A stretch of 64,000 nt of DNA from Mammaliicoccus sciuri (lineage in GTDB: Bacteria > Bacillota > Bacilli > Staphylococcales > Staphylococcaceae), in assembly GCF_002901825.1 (NCBI RefSeq), contig NZ_PPQD01000017.1, positions 310,001 to 374,000 of the forward strand. Direction: 5' to 3'. Positions 1 to 9,513 of the stretch are shown here, piece by piece. How positions within the stretch are numbered: position 1 is the first letter of the stretch; every line of letters starts with the position of its first letter. Both the position numbers and the translations under genes were made by a program. Under the pieces are notes generated by a model, which saw only the letters and a program-made list of their open reading frames with translations, did not search any database and was not told the DNA's origin.

Positions 1-2
1 GC

Positions 3-896
3 ATACCAGGACGTTCAAACGCATTTGAAATTTCTAAAAAATTAGGGCTTAAAAATGAACTCATCAATCATGCAAAATCACTGATTGGTCAAGATGAAAA
101 AGAAATCAATGTCATGATAGAATCACTTGAGAAAAATGCTAAATCTGTTGAAAATGATCGTATTGAAGTTGAAAAATTAAAACAAGAATCTATAGACTTG
201 CATCAATCATTAACACAGGAATTACAACGATTTGAAAACTTCAAAACACAATTGATGGATGAAGCGAGAAATAAAGCCAATCAAGAAGTTAAACAGAAGA
301 CTGAAGAAGCGGAAACAATCCTTCAAGAACTTAGAGATATGCGAGATAATTCAGCTGCAAATGTAAAAGAGCATGAACTCATTGAGCGAAAGAAACGACT
401 TGATAATCAATATACATCTCAATCTCTGAAACAAAATGTTAAGAAAGAACGTCACGATAAGATTGAAAAAGGTGATGACGTTAAAGTATTATCATACGGT
501 CAAAAAGGTGAAGTTATCGATGTAATCAGCGATGAAGAAGTAGTAGTTCAGATGGGTATACTAAAAATGAAAATAGAAGTAAAAGATTTAGAAAAACTAG
601 ATAAAAAGAAACAACAACCAAGTAAGGTTGTTCCTAGAACGAATCGATCTACTATAAAAATGGATTTAGATTTACGTGGTTACCGATATGAAGATGCTAT
701 GTTAGAATTAGACCAATATATCGATCAAGCAGTACTTTCTAATTACGGTACAGTAAACATTATTCATGGTAAAGGTACAGGTGCATTACAAAAAGGTGTA
801 GCTGACCACCTTAAAAAACATCGTTCTGTAGATTCATATCGTACAGGTATGCCTTCAGAAGGTGGATTTGGTGTTACAGTTGTAACATTGAAATAA
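3..896 (+). CDS. mutS2: Endonuclease MutS2, C-terminal part (5' end outside window)
   Basis: The open frame runs in from the left edge without a start, giving the last 297 residues of a protein that is normally about 780 long. The visible part has the end of the ATPase core ([16 protein letters not shown]-like stretch at the edge), a long charged coiled coil, a KOW-like basic segment, and a C-terminal Smr nuclease domain with the DLRG and [12 protein letters not shown] motifs in the last 80 residues. MutS2 binds branched DNA or collided ribosomes; the Smr domain is the nicking or cleavage part. It is followed 12 bp later by a small reading frame and then an enoyl-CoA hydratase gene, all with strong ribosome sites, so the three probably share a transcript. 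Confidence 0.95.
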   Translation: MPGRSNAFEISKKLGLKNELINHAKSLIGQDEKEINVMIESLEKNAKSVENDRIEVEKLKQESIDLHQSLTQELQRFENFKTQLMDEARNKANQEVKQKTEEAETILQELRDMRDNSAANVKEHELIERKKRLDNQYTSQSLKQNVKKERHDKIEKGDDVKVLSYGQKGEVIDVISDEEVVVQMGILKMKIEVKDLEKLDKKKQQPSKVVPRTNRSTIKMDLDLRGYRYEDAMLELDQYIDQAVLSNYGTVNIIHGKGTGALQKGVADHLKKHRSVDSYRTGMPSEGGFGVTVVTLK

Positions 897-908
897 GGAG
901 GAGACATA

Positions 909-1004
909 TTGGATAATTTTGATATGTATAAACTAGCTAAAGTATTACTCGTTATTTCTGCTTTAACATTTATAGCAGGTATTGCATACTTAATATTTTT
1001 ATAA
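909..1004 (+). CDS. 31-residue single-pass membrane peptide
   Basis: A TTG start lies at good distance from the AAGGAGGAG ribosome site that follows the mutS2 stop. The peptide is a short polar N-terminus (MDNFDMYKLAKV) followed by one hydrophobic helix that runs to the last residue (LLVISALTFIAGIAYLIFL). The next gene starts 12 bp downstream with its own AAGGAGGA. The tight spacing and two good ribosome sites argue for real translation. An alternative start is the ATG at 924. I do not recognise a family. In Bacillus subtilis the gene after mutS2 is a larger membrane protein (yshE); this one is too short to be equated with it. Confidence 0.6.
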   Translation: MDNFDMYKLAKVLLVISALTFIAGIAYLIFL

Positions 1005-1016
1005 GGAGGAATTTTC

Positions 1017-1763
1017 TTGATAAATACAAATGTTGAAAACCACGTTCTTTATATACAATTAAATCATGGCCCGGTAAATGCTTTAAATGAGGCAGTATTA
1101 AATAGCATTATTGAAGCAATTGAAACAGAAGGATTCGATGAAGATGTGAAAGTCATCGTTATAAAGGGTAATGAAAAATGTTTCTCTGCAGGTGCAGATA
1201 TTAAATCATTCCCAGAACTAACTAAACATGAAAGATTAGATTTAGCTTCTACAAGTGCTAAATTATTTAGATTGATTAAGACATGTCATAAGCCAGTTAT
1301 TAGTTCAATTCATGGTGTTTGTTTAGGTGGTGGCTTTGAACTTGCTTTAGCATGTGATATGAGACTAATTACGAAAGATACGAAAGTAGGTTTACCTGAA
1401 ATTAACTTAGGTATATTCCCAGGCTTTGGTGGTGTTAGACGATTATCAGCTATGGTAGGTCAACATAAAGCATTACAAGCTGCGTTAACAGGTGAGAATA
1501 TCAATTTAGATGAAGTTAAACATTTATTTAATGAAATAGTAGAAGATAAAGAAGCACTAGAACAGGCTACTGAAAAATTAGCTAATACTATCGCTTCTAA
1601 ATCTTTAGACTCTATTAAAGTCATCAAGCAAATGTCTAATTTAGATTTATCATTAGAAAGTGATCAAATTGAAGAAAGGCATTTCGTTGATATTATTGAA
1701 AGTGACAATGCAAAAGAAGGTATTGATGCATTTATGAACAAAAGAAAACCTGAATTTAAGTGA
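1017..1763 (+). CDS. Enoyl-CoA hydratase/isomerase family protein
   Basis: A 248-residue crotonase-fold protein. The first oxyanion-hole stretch SAGADIK is at residues 57-63, the glycine-rich GGGFELALACD turn near 105-115, and the acidic LPEINLGIFPGFGG segment near 130-145, which carries the usual second catalytic glutamate. The family hydrates trans-2-enoyl-CoA in fatty-acid beta-oxidation or related pathways. It starts with TTG after AAGGAGGA. In B. subtilis the mutS2-trxA interval holds yshE-lcfA-fadR-fadB-etfB-etfA; here only this fadB-like gene remains between mutS2 and trxA, so it looks like the last survivor of that fatty-acid operon. Substrate cannot be read from the sequence. Confidence 0.88.
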   Translation: MINTNVENHVLYIQLNHGPVNALNEAVLNSIIEAIETEGFDEDVKVIVIKGNEKCFSAGADIKSFPELTKHERLDLASTSAKLFRLIKTCHKPVISSIHGVCLGGGFELALACDMRLITKDTKVGLPEINLGIFPGFGGVRRLSAMVGQHKALQAALTGENINLDEVKHLFNEIVEDKEALEQATEKLANTIASKSLDSIKVIKQMSNLDLSLESDQIEERHFVDIIESDNAKEGIDAFMNKRKPEFK

Positions 1764-1810
1764 TTGCTAATATAGTTCATATCAAGTACAATACACTTTG
1801 AGCAAACAAC

Positions 1811-1839
1811 ATGCATTGCAAAATAAAGCGTGCTATACT
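1811..1839 (+). promoter_or_regulatory. Probable extended -10 promoter for trxA
   Basis: TGCTATACT (TG at 1831-1832, -10 TATACT at 1834-1839) is an extended -10 element. No good -35 sits at 17 bp. The start of trxA follows 36 bp later, giving a short leader. Confidence 0.45.
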
Positions 1840-1874
1840 CTCATTATCATAAGTTAACAAGGAGGATTTTTCCA

Positions 1875-2189
1875 ATGGCATTATTAAAAGCAACAGATGC
1901 AAATTTCGATGAACAAATCAAAGAAGGCGTTAGTTTAGTGGACTTCTGGGCACCATGGTGTGGACCTTGTAAAATGATCGCGCCAGTATTAGAAGATTTA
2001 GCTAAAGACGTTGAAGGTAAAGCTAACATCGTTAAATTAGACGTAGATGAAAACCAAGCAACAGCAGCTAAATACGAAGTTATGAGTATCCCAACTTTAA
2101 TCGTATTTAAAGATGGCGAAGCTGTAGATAAAGTAGTAGGTTTCCAACCTAAAGAACAACTAGAACAAGTATTATCTAAACATTATTAA
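1875..2189 (+). CDS. trxA: Thioredoxin
   Basis: A 104-residue thioredoxin with the WCGPC active site (Cys29 and Cys32), the cis-proline loop SIPT, and the usual length. It reduces disulfides in cytoplasmic proteins and supplies electrons to ribonucleotide reductase and peroxidases. The ATG at 1875 is preferred over an upstream in-frame start because it follows AAGGAGGA and gives the conserved N-terminus. It has its own promoter and ends in a strong terminator, so it is transcribed as a single gene. Confidence 0.98.
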   Translation: MALLKATDANFDEQIKEGVSLVDFWAPWCGPCKMIAPVLEDLAKDVEGKANIVKLDVDENQATAAKYEVMSIPTLIVFKDGEAVDKVVGFQPKEQLEQVLSKHY

Positions 2190-2213
2190 TCGTTATAACC
2201 TATGATTAATCCA

Positions 2214-2251
2214 AACTGTCTACAAAGCATATGACTTTGTAGGCAGTTTTT
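2214..2251 (+). terminator. Rho-independent terminator after trxA
   Basis: A 14-bp inverted repeat (2214-2227 with 2235-2248; one G-T pair) with a 7-base loop, followed by a run of T. Confidence 0.9.
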
Positions 2252-2339
2252 GTGTGATGATAGATATTTATATAGAACGTATGTTTTGGTCAATGTAAAT
2301 TTTATTGATATAATGAATTTAAAAAGGTAGGTGATAAAG

Positions 2340-4121
2340 GTGGAAGACTACCAAAAGAAAATTAAGCAAAAACTTGATGTATTACCAACGGAGCCTGGAT
2401 GTTACATCATGAAAGATAGACAACAAACGGTTATATATGTTGGAAAAGCTAAACGATTAAGAAACAGAGTTCGCAGCTATTTCACAGGTGCACATGATGA
2501 AAAGACAACTCGGCTCGTAGGTGAGATTAGAGATTTTGAATTTATCGTGACTTCAAGTGAAATAGAATCTTTATTACTTGAACTTAACTTAATCAAAAAA
2601 CATCAGCCACGCTACAATATATTATTAAAAGATGACAAAAGTTATCCATTTATAAAAATTACAAAAGAAAAACACCCTAGACTTATCGTGACGAGAACTG
2701 TAAAAAAAGATTCGGGTAAATACTTCGGACCATACCCAAATGCTTATGCTGCACATGAAACGAAAAAATTACTAGATAGAATTTATCCATTAAGAAAATG
2801 TGTCACAATGCCAAATAAAGTATGCCTGTATTATCATATTGGACAATGTTTAGGACCATGTGTATATCCAGTCGAACAAAGTCAGTATCAAACAATGATT
2901 AAAGAAATTACTGATTTTCTAAATGGCGATGACAAAACGATTGTCAATGATTTGAACGAGAAGATGAATCAAGCGAGTGAAGCATTGAAGTTTGAGGAAG
3001 CAAAAGAATACCGTGATTTAATACAACATATTGAAATGTTAAATTATAAACAAAATATGATGTCAGCGGACATGACGATGAGAGATATATTTGGCTATTC
3101 TGTAGATAAAGGGTGGATGTGTATTCAAGTATTCTTTATTAGACAAGGCAAACTAATTGAAAGACAAGCATCTATGATACCCATTATTCAAACAGCAGAA
3201 GAAGAATTCTATACATTTATCGGTCAATTCTATTCTTTAAACCAACATTTAACACCAAAAGAAATTCATATCCCGAAGAATTTAGACATAAAAACAGTTG
3301 AATCAGTTGTTGATTCAAGAGTGATTCAGCCTAAAAGAGGTCAGAAGAAAGAAATGGTGGATCTTGCTATAAAAAATGCGAGCATCTCACTTAAAAATAA
3401 ATTCGAATTAATTGCGAAAGATGAATCTAGAACTGTCAAAGCTATCGAGAACTTAGGTGAGGCAATGGGTATTCAAACACCGATTAGAATTGAAGCATTT
3501 GATAATTCTAATATTCAAGGTGTGGATCCAGTCTCTGTTATGATTGCTTTTGTGGATGGTAAACCAAGTAAAAAAGACTATCGTAAATATAAAATTAAAT
3601 CCGTTAAAGGGCCAGATGATTACAAGTCTATGCAAGAAGCAGTTCGAAGAAGATACACAAGAGTATTAAAAGAAGGTCTACCAATACCTGATTTGATTAT
3701 TGTCGATGGTGGTAAAGGTCATATGTCTTCAGTTAGAGATGTATTAGAAAATGAACTAGGACTTGATATACCCATTGCAGGGCTAAGTAAAAATGATAAA
3801 CACCAAACCTCAGAATTATTGTATGGATTACAAGCTGAAATTATACCACTAAAGAAAAATTCACAAGAATTCTATTTACTTCAACGAATTCAAGATGAAG
3901 TACACCGATTTGCAATTAGTTTCCATAGATCAACACGACAAAAAACAACACTTAAGTCAGCTTTAGATGAAATAGAAGGTATTGGACCAAAACGTAAACA
4001 AACCTTATTAAAACATTTCGGTTCAATTAAAAAAATGCGAGAAGCACATTTAGAGGATTTTGTGAAAATTGGTGTTCCTAAAAAGGTTGCTCAAAACCTA
4101 GTAGATAAGCTTAGTAAATAA
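2340..4121 (+). CDS. uvrC: UvrABC system protein C (excinuclease subunit)
   Basis: 593 residues, the same length as the S. aureus protein. In order: GIY-YIG nuclease (EPGCYIM and [12 protein letters not shown], residues ~15-45) for the 3' incision, a cysteine cluster near 155-175, a UVR domain around 200-235 that binds UvrB, an RNase H-like 5' nuclease domain ([12 protein letters not shown] ~375; VDGGKGH ~450), and C-terminal helix-hairpin-helix motifs ([17 protein letters not shown]). It cuts on both sides of bulky DNA damage in nucleotide excision repair. GTG at 2340 (VEDYQKK) is chosen over GTG 2331 because it matches staphylococcal UvrC N-termini and has AGGTAGG at better spacing. Confidence 0.97.
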   Translation: MEDYQKKIKQKLDVLPTEPGCYIMKDRQQTVIYVGKAKRLRNRVRSYFTGAHDEKTTRLVGEIRDFEFIVTSSEIESLLLELNLIKKHQPRYNILLKDDKSYPFIKITKEKHPRLIVTRTVKKDSGKYFGPYPNAYAAHETKKLLDRIYPLRKCVTMPNKVCLYYHIGQCLGPCVYPVEQSQYQTMIKEITDFLNGDDKTIVNDLNEKMNQASEALKFEEAKEYRDLIQHIEMLNYKQNMMSADMTMRDIFGYSVDKGWMCIQVFFIRQGKLIERQASMIPIIQTAEEEFYTFIGQFYSLNQHLTPKEIHIPKNLDIKTVESVVDSRVIQPKRGQKKEMVDLAIKNASISLKNKFELIAKDESRTVKAIENLGEAMGIQTPIRIEAFDNSNIQGVDPVSVMIAFVDGKPSKKDYRKYKIKSVKGPDDYKSMQEAVRRRYTRVLKEGLPIPDLIIVDGGKGHMSSVRDVLENELGLDIPIAGLSKNDKHQTSELLYGLQAEIIPLKKNSQEFYLLQRIQDEVHRFAISFHRSTRQKTTLKSALDEIEGIGPKRKQTLLKHFGSIKKMREAHLEDFVKIGVPKKVAQNLVDKLSK

Positions 4122-4150
4122 ATGGTAAAATTACAACAAAAAATCTATAT

Positions 4151-4183
4151 ATTTGGGTGTGAGAATAATTCTCATGCCCAAAT
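4151..4183. terminator. Hairpin between uvrC and sdhC (likely weak terminator)
   Basis: A near-perfect 16-bp inverted repeat with two G-T pairs and almost no loop. No strong T-run follows on the plus strand, so it may end uvrC transcription inefficiently or act at the RNA level. Confidence 0.5.
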
Positions 4184-4243
4184 TCATACTTAATGATGTT
4201 ACAATATACATGTAAATGCTCATCGAATTTTTTTTGGGATGTA

Positions 4244-4280
4244 TGTAATCGTTTTCAGATTATTATGTTCTTAATATAAC
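4244..4280 (+). promoter_or_regulatory. sdhCAB promoter with overlapping cre (CcpA) site
   Basis: A -10 TATAAC at 4275-4280 lies 17 bp after a TTTTCA -35 at 4252-4257. TGTAATCGTTTTCA at 4244-4257 fits the catabolite-responsive element consensus TGNAANCGNTNNCA and covers the -35. CcpA bound there would repress succinate dehydrogenase on glucose, as is known for TCA-cycle genes of staphylococci and bacilli. Site and promoter are read from the sequence; repression is inference. Confidence 0.65.
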
Positions 4281-4316
4281 GATAGGGCCATAGATTAAAG
4301 TTAGGGGGGACTTCTT

Positions 4317-4928
4317 TTGGCGTCAAGCGAAAAACAGTTTATTTTACGTCGTATTCATTCATTATTAGGTGTAATTCCTATAGGAATATTCTTAATTCAG
4401 CATTTGGTTATTAACCATTTTGCAACGATAAGTCCAGAGGCTTTTAATAAAGCATCAGATTTTATGTGGAACTTACCATTTAAAATTGTATTAGAAGTTG
4501 TAGTTATTTATATTCCTATACTATTCCACGCTATTTATGGATTATACATAGCGTTTACAGCTAAAGAAAACGTAGGAAGACATTCACTATTTAGAAACTG
4601 GATGTTCTTATTACAACGTATAACTGGTATCATATCATTTATTTTCATAGCTGTTCATGTATATCAAACACGTATTCAAGCTGCATTAGGACATCACGTT
4701 GACTTTGATATGGTTTCAGATATTTTATCTAATCCAATTTCTGTAACGCTTTATGTTATTGGTGTATTAAGTGTTATATTCCATTTCTCAAATGGTTTAT
4801 GGTCATTCTTCATCACTTGGGGAATTACACAATCACCAAAATCACAACGTATTATGACTTATGTGACTTTATTTGTATTTATCGTAATTAGTATCATTGG
4901 CTTAAGAGCTATTTTTGCATTCGTATAG
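4317..4928 (+). CDS. sdhC: Succinate dehydrogenase cytochrome b558 subunit
   Basis: 203 residues with five hydrophobic helices and conserved histidines (RRIHSLLG, QHLVINH, LFHAIYG, AVHVYQT, FHFSNG) that ligate two b haems. It anchors SdhA and SdhB to the membrane and passes electrons to menaquinone. TTG start after a TTAGGGGGGA ribosome site. First gene of sdhCAB, 32 bp before sdhA. Confidence 0.96.
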   Translation: MASSEKQFILRRIHSLLGVIPIGIFLIQHLVINHFATISPEAFNKASDFMWNLPFKIVLEVVVIYIPILFHAIYGLYIAFTAKENVGRHSLFRNWMFLLQRITGIISFIFIAVHVYQTRIQAALGHHVDFDMVSDILSNPISVTLYVIGVLSVIFHFSNGLWSFFITWGITQSPKSQRIMTYVTLFVFIVISIIGLRAIFAFV

Positions 4929-4960
4929 GATTTATACTTTTTAGGGGAGTGACAATTTTT

Positions 4961-6724
4961 ATGGCAAACAACAAAATCATTGTTGTCGGTGGTGGTTTAG
5001 CTGGACTAATGGCAACTATTAAAGCTGCTGAACAAGGTGCACAAGTTGATTTATTCTCATTAGTTCCTGTTAAACGTTCACACTCTGTTTGTGCTCAAGG
5101 TGGTATTAATGGAGCTGTCAATACTAAAGGTGAAGGTGACTCTGTTGACATTCACTTCGATGACACAGTGTATGGTGGAGATTTCCTCGCTAACCAAACA
5201 CCTGTAAAAAATATGACTGCAGCAGCACCTAGTATCATACATTTATTAGACAGAATGGGTGTTATGTTTAACCGTACACCAGAAGGTCTTTTAGATTTCC
5301 GTCGATTCGGTGGTACTTTGTATCATAGAACTGCATTCGCAGGTGCAACAACTGGACAACAATTATTGTATGCATTAGACGAACAAGTTAGAAGTTTCGA
5401 AGTAAAAGGTTTAGTTACGAAATATGAAGGTTGGGAATTTTTAGGGATAGTTAAAGATGAGGAAGATGCCGCACGCGGTATTGTCGCTCAAAACTTAACT
5501 GACTCTAAAATCGAATCATTTGGTTCAGATGCTGTTATTATGGCAACAGGTGGACCAGGTATCATATTTGGTAAATCTACAAACTCAATGATTAATACAG
5601 GTTCAGCAGCCTCAGTTGTTTATCAACAAGGTGCTAAATATGCAAATGGTGAGTTTATTCAAATTCATCCAACTGCAATTCCTGGTGATGATAAATTAAG
5701 ATTAATGAGTGAATCAGCTCGTGGTGAAGGTGGACGTATTTGGACGTATAAAGACGGTAAACCTTGGTATTTCTTAGAAGAAAAATATCCTGATTATGGT
5801 AACTTAGTACCTCGTGATATTGCGACTCGTGAAATATTCGATGTTTGTGTGAACCAAAAACTTGGTATCAACGGTGAAAACATGGTTTACCTTGATTTAT
5901 CACATAAAGATGCACATGAGTTAGATGTTAAGCTTGGTGGTATAATAGAAATATATGAAAAATTCACTGGTGACGACCCTCGTAAAGTCCCAATGAAAAT
6001 TTTCCCAGCAGTTCATTATTCAATGGGCGGTATCTGGGTAGACTTTGATCAAATGACGAATATTAAAGGTTTATTCGCTGCTGGTGAATGTGACTATTCA
6101 CAACACGGTGGTAATAGATTAGGTGCAAACTCATTATTATCAGCTATTTATGGTGGTATGGTTGCAGGACCAAATGCGGTTAAATATGTTAAAGATATCG
6201 AAAGATCATATACAGAAATAGATGAAGAAATTTTCCAAAAACGCATAAATGAAGAACAAGAAAAATTCGATCATTTATTACAACTTAAAGGTACAGAAAA
6301 TGCATATAAGTTACACAAAGAATTAGGAGAAATTATGACTGCCAATGTTACAGTTGTTCGTCATAATGATAAACTTCTAGAAACAGATAAGAAAATTGTT
6401 GAGTTGATGGAAAGATATCAAAATATTGATATGGAAGATACATCTACTTGGAGTAACCAAGCTGTATTCTTTACGCGTCAATTATGGAATATGTTAGTAC
6501 TAGCAAGAGTTATTACGATTGGTGCTTATAATCGTAACGAATCACGTGGTGCGCATTACAAACCAGAATTTCCAGACCGTAATGATGAAGAGTGGTTAAA
6601 AACAACGATTGCTCAATATAGAGGACCTAAAGAAGCACCAGATTTTTCATATGAAGAAGTGGATATTAGTCACATTAAACCTCGTAAACGTGATTACTCT
6701 AAGAAATCTAAAGGAGGTAAATAA
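4961..6724 (+). CDS. sdhA: Succinate dehydrogenase flavoprotein subunit
   Basis: 587 residues. An N-terminal dinucleotide fold (VVGGGLAGLMATIKAAEQG) binds FAD; the flavin-attachment histidine lies in SHSVCAQGGINGA; active-site segments HPTAIPGDD, GEGGRIW, HYSMGG and HGGNRLGANSLLSA follow. It oxidises succinate to fumarate in the TCA cycle. The ATG at 4961 is used because it follows AGGGGAGTG and matches SdhA N-termini (MANNKIIVVGGG); GTG 4949 would add four residues. The final codons contain the ribosome site of sdhB. Confidence 0.97.
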   Translation: MANNKIIVVGGGLAGLMATIKAAEQGAQVDLFSLVPVKRSHSVCAQGGINGAVNTKGEGDSVDIHFDDTVYGGDFLANQTPVKNMTAAAPSIIHLLDRMGVMFNRTPEGLLDFRRFGGTLYHRTAFAGATTGQQLLYALDEQVRSFEVKGLVTKYEGWEFLGIVKDEEDAARGIVAQNLTDSKIESFGSDAVIMATGGPGIIFGKSTNSMINTGSAASVVYQQGAKYANGEFIQIHPTAIPGDDKLRLMSESARGEGGRIWTYKDGKPWYFLEEKYPDYGNLVPRDIATREIFDVCVNQKLGINGENMVYLDLSHKDAHELDVKLGGIIEIYEKFTGDDPRKVPMKIFPAVHYSMGGIWVDFDQMTNIKGLFAAGECDYSQHGGNRLGANSLLSAIYGGMVAGPNAVKYVKDIERSYTEIDEEIFQKRINEEQEKFDHLLQLKGTENAYKLHKELGEIMTANVTVVRHNDKLLETDKKIVELMERYQNIDMEDTSTWSNQAVFFTRQLWNMLVLARVITIGAYNRNESRGAHYKPEFPDRNDEEWLKTTIAQYRGPKEAPDFSYEEVDISHIKPRKRDYSKKSKGGK

Positions 6725-6726
6725 TT

Positions 6727-7536
6727 ATGGCAGACACTCAAACAGTTGAAAACAATGCACAAGGTCAAAACCAAGAAAACAAAACGATTTCTATCATTAT
6801 CAAACGTCAAGAAAATGATAAATCTCAACCTTATGAAGAAAAATTTGAAATTCCATATAGACCAAATATGAACGTTATTGCAGCTTTAATGGAAATCCAA
6901 AGAAATCCGATTAAGTCAAATGGTGAGAAGACGACACCAGTAACTTGGGATATGAACTGTCTTGAAGAAGTTTGTGGTGCATGTTCTATGGTTATTAACG
7001 GTAAAGCGCGTCAATCATGTTCAGCTATTATTGATCAATTGGAACAACCAATTAAACTTGAACCAATGAAGACCTTCCCAGTTATTCGTGATTTACAAGT
7101 TGACCGTTCTCGTATGTTCGATAACTTGAAAAAAGTTAAAGCATGGGTACCAATTGATGGTACTTATGACTTAGGACCAGGGCCACGTATGCCTGAGAAG
7201 AAACGTCAAACAGCATATGAACTTTCTAAATGTATGACATGTGGTGTGTGTTTAGAAGTTTGTCCGAACGTAAACGTGAATAATAATTTCATGGGTGCTC
7301 AAGCAATTTCTCAAGTTCGTTTATTCAACTTGCATCCAACTGGAAGCATGACTAAAGATGAACGTATTAAAGCACTGATGTCTGATGGTGGTATACAAGA
7401 ATGTGGTAGTTCTCAAAACTGTGTAAATGCTTGTCCGAAAGGTATTCCTTTAACAACATCAATCGCAGCAATGAACAGAGAAGCTACTTTCCAAATGTTT
7501 AAATCATTCTTCGGTTCAGATCACGAAGTAAACTAA
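6727..7536 (+). CDS. sdhB: Succinate dehydrogenase iron-sulfur subunit
   Basis: 269 residues. The 2Fe-2S cluster ligands are in CLEEVCGACSMVINGKARQSC; the 4Fe-4S and 3Fe-4S ligands in CMTCGVCLEVCPNV and CGSSQNCVNACPKGIP. It carries electrons from SdhA to the haem subunit. It starts 2 bp after the sdhA stop with AAAGGAGG inside the end of sdhA. A strong terminator follows. Confidence 0.97.
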   Translation: MADTQTVENNAQGQNQENKTISIIIKRQENDKSQPYEEKFEIPYRPNMNVIAALMEIQRNPIKSNGEKTTPVTWDMNCLEEVCGACSMVINGKARQSCSAIIDQLEQPIKLEPMKTFPVIRDLQVDRSRMFDNLKKVKAWVPIDGTYDLGPGPRMPEKKRQTAYELSKCMTCGVCLEVCPNVNVNNNFMGAQAISQVRLFNLHPTGSMTKDERIKALMSDGGIQECGSSQNCVNACPKGIPLTTSIAAMNREATFQMFKSFFGSDHEVN

Positions 7537-7547
7537 TAAAGATATGA

Positions 7548-7588
7548 AAGAGGCTGGGACATAATTTTATGTCCTAGCCTCTTATTTG
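7548..7588 (+). terminator. Terminator of sdhCAB
   Basis: A 17-bp inverted repeat (7548-7564 with 7567-7583, one G-T pair) then T-rich sequence. The AGGCTGGGACATAA stem is a sequence often met in staphylococcal intergenic hairpins; a related GTCTGGGACAGAAA hairpin occurs at 60,745. Confidence 0.85.
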
Positions 7589-7687
7589 TTTATTTATAAA
7601 ACTTAAAGGCCAATTCATTAACTGCATATAAGCGTATGTGTTATTATTATTAATATAAGTTTGATGAGAAAAGAGGTACAAACAACT

Positions 7688-8122
7688 ATGGAAGAAATTA
7701 CAAAACAGATTGAATATTCGTTAAGACATATAGTAGAAAGAACGAAATTAAAATCAAGAGGACAATTAAAGGTTTATGATATCACACCACCTCAATTTAT
7801 AGCTTTACAATGGCTCAATGAGCATGATCAAATTACAATTGGTGAATTATCTAAACGTTTATTTTTAGCGTATTCTACTACTACAGATATCGTAGATAAA
7901 CTCGAGAAAAAAGAACTCGTTCAACGAATTCAATCTGAAAAAGATAAAAGAGTATTCCACGTCAAGTTATTAGAAAAAGGCATGGCACTTATTGACGAAG
8001 TTGTTCAAGCGAGACAAATTTATACTGAAGATCTTCTTTCTATTATGGAAGATAAAGATAAAATAAAATTTAATGAAGCTTTAGAAATTATGTTAAAAAG
8101 AATGCGAAGTGAAGATGAATGA
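7688..8122 (+). CDS. MarR-family transcriptional regulator (YsmB-like)
   Basis: 144 residues with a winged-helix core: [32 protein letters not shown] is helix-turn-helix plus wing, followed by [12 protein letters not shown] and a C-terminal dimerisation helix. MarR proteins are usually ligand-responsive repressors. In B. subtilis a MarR gene (ysmB) also sits directly before the glutamate racemase gene, so this is probably its orthologue. ATG 7688 is preferred (AAGAGGT ten bases upstream) over ATG 7664, which has no ribosome site. Its stop overlaps the murI start by 4 bp, so the two are translationally coupled. Confidence 0.85.
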   Translation: MEEITKQIEYSLRHIVERTKLKSRGQLKVYDITPPQFIALQWLNEHDQITIGELSKRLFLAYSTTTDIVDKLEKKELVQRIQSEKDKRVFHVKLLEKGMALIDEVVQARQIYTEDLLSIMEDKDKIKFNEALEIMLKRMRSEDE

Positions 8123-8916
8123 ATAAACCAATTGGTGTAATTGACTCAGGGATTGGTGGTTTAACAGTTGCTAAAGAAATCATGCGACAATTGCCAAATG
8201 AGACGATATTTTATTTAGGTGATATTGGAAGGTGTCCATATGGCCCGAGAACAAGAGAAGAAGTTAAATCATTTACAATTCAATTAGCTAACTTTTTAGT
8301 TGAAAAAGATATTAAAATGTTAGTTATCGCATGTAACACAGCTACTGCGGTTGCTTTGAAACCTTTGCAAGAAATGTTATCAATACCCGTGATTGGTGTT
8401 ATTGATCCAGGTTCAAGAACAGCAATTATGACAACTAAAAATAATCGAGTGCTTGTTCTTGGTACAGAGGGAACAATTAAATCTGAAGCATATAGACGAA
8501 GTATTAAATCTATTAATCCTCAAGTAGAAGTTAAAGGAGTCGCTTGTCCAGGATTCGTTCCTTTAGTTGAACAAATGAGATATAAAGATCCGACGATTAC
8601 GAGTATTGTTATCCATCAAACTCTTAAACAGTGGCGATATGATGATTCTGATACAGTTATATTAGGATGTACACATTATCCATTATTATACGATGCGATT
8701 CATCAATATTTTGATGATGGCAAGACAATCATATCTTCAGGTTTAGAAACAGCAAGAGAAGTAAGTGCATTATTGACTTTTAGTAATGAGCATTCATATT
8801 ATACACCAAATCCGAAACATCAATTTTTTGCAAATGGTGATGTTGAACATATCACGAGAACGATAAAAGAATGGCTACATATAGAAGATGCTCAAGTTGA
8901 ACGAATAACATTGTAA
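8119..8916 (+). CDS. murI: Glutamate racemase
   Basis: 265 residues. The two catalytic cysteines lie in [12 protein letters not shown] and [10 protein letters not shown]; the N-terminal [13 protein letters not shown] and [13 protein letters not shown] motifs are typical. It converts L- to D-glutamate for peptidoglycan. ATGA overlap with the MarR gene; the next gene starts 12 bp later, so this is one operon through position 10,016. Confidence 0.97.
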   Translation: MNKPIGVIDSGIGGLTVAKEIMRQLPNETIFYLGDIGRCPYGPRTREEVKSFTIQLANFLVEKDIKMLVIACNTATAVALKPLQEMLSIPVIGVIDPGSRTAIMTTKNNRVLVLGTEGTIKSEAYRRSIKSINPQVEVKGVACPGFVPLVEQMRYKDPTITSIVIHQTLKQWRYDDSDTVILGCTHYPLLYDAIHQYFDDGKTIISSGLETAREVSALLTFSNEHSYYTPNPKHQFFANGDVEHITRTIKEWLHIEDAQVERITL

Positions 8917-8928
8917 GGAGAGATAAAT

Positions 8929-9513
8929 ATGAAAGATATTATTATTGCATCAAACAATCAAGGAAAGATAAATGACTTTAAAACAATTTTTCCAAAAGCA
9001 AATGTTATAGGTATTTCTGAAATTGCACCAGATTTTGATGTAGAAGAAACAGGTACAACATTCGAAGAGAATGCGATTTTGAAAGCAGAAGCGGCTTCAA
9101 AACAATTAAATAAAATCGTTATTGCAGATGATAGTGGACTATCTGTAAAAGCTTTAAATGGTGAGCCAGGTATTTATTCAGCAAGATATGCAGGTACACA
9201 AAAAAATGATCAAGATAATATAGAAAAATTATTAACAAACTTAAAGGGTATAGAAGATAGAGCAGCAGAATTTGTTTGTGCAATTGCTGTAAGTGAGCCT
9301 GGAAAAGAAACTGTTACATATGTAGGTAAAGCACCTGGTGAAATAATAGATGAACCACGAGGCGAAAACGGATTTGGCTATGACCCGATTTTCTTCGTAC
9401 CTTCACAAGACAGAACGATGGCAGAATTAACTGCTGCAGAAAAAAGTGCAATTAGTCACCGTGGAAATGCAATTAAATTAATGAATGAAGATATAGGGGA
9501 GCGATTCCAATGA
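8929..9513 (+). CDS. rdgB: XTP/dITP pyrophosphatase (RdgB/HAM1 family)
   Basis: 194 residues with the family motifs IIASNNQGKINDFK, VEETGTTFEENAILKA, IADDSGLSV, GIYSARYAG and GENGFGYDPIF. The enzyme hydrolyses non-canonical purine triphosphates (XTP, dITP) to monophosphates and keeps them out of DNA. AAGGAGAG ribosome site. Its last 4 bp overlap the following phosphodiesterase gene. The murI-rdgB-phosphodiesterase order is like that of staphylococci and B. subtilis (racE...ysnA-ysnB). Confidence 0.96.
   Translation: MKDIIIASNNQGKINDFKTIFPKANVIGISEIAPDFDVEETGTTFEENAILKAEAASKQLNKIVIADDSGLSVKALNGEPGIYSARYAGTQKNDQDNIEKLLTNLKGIEDRAAEFVCAIAVSEPGKETVTYVGKAPGEIIDEPRGENGFGYDPIFFVPSQDRTMAELTAAEKSAISHRGNAIKLMNEDIGERFQ

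Noticed and set aside
2274-2287. LexA box upstream of uvrC
   Set aside because: AGAACGTATGTTTT matches only the inner part of the CGAACNNNNGTTCG consensus; too weak to report as a site, unlike the box at 51,934.
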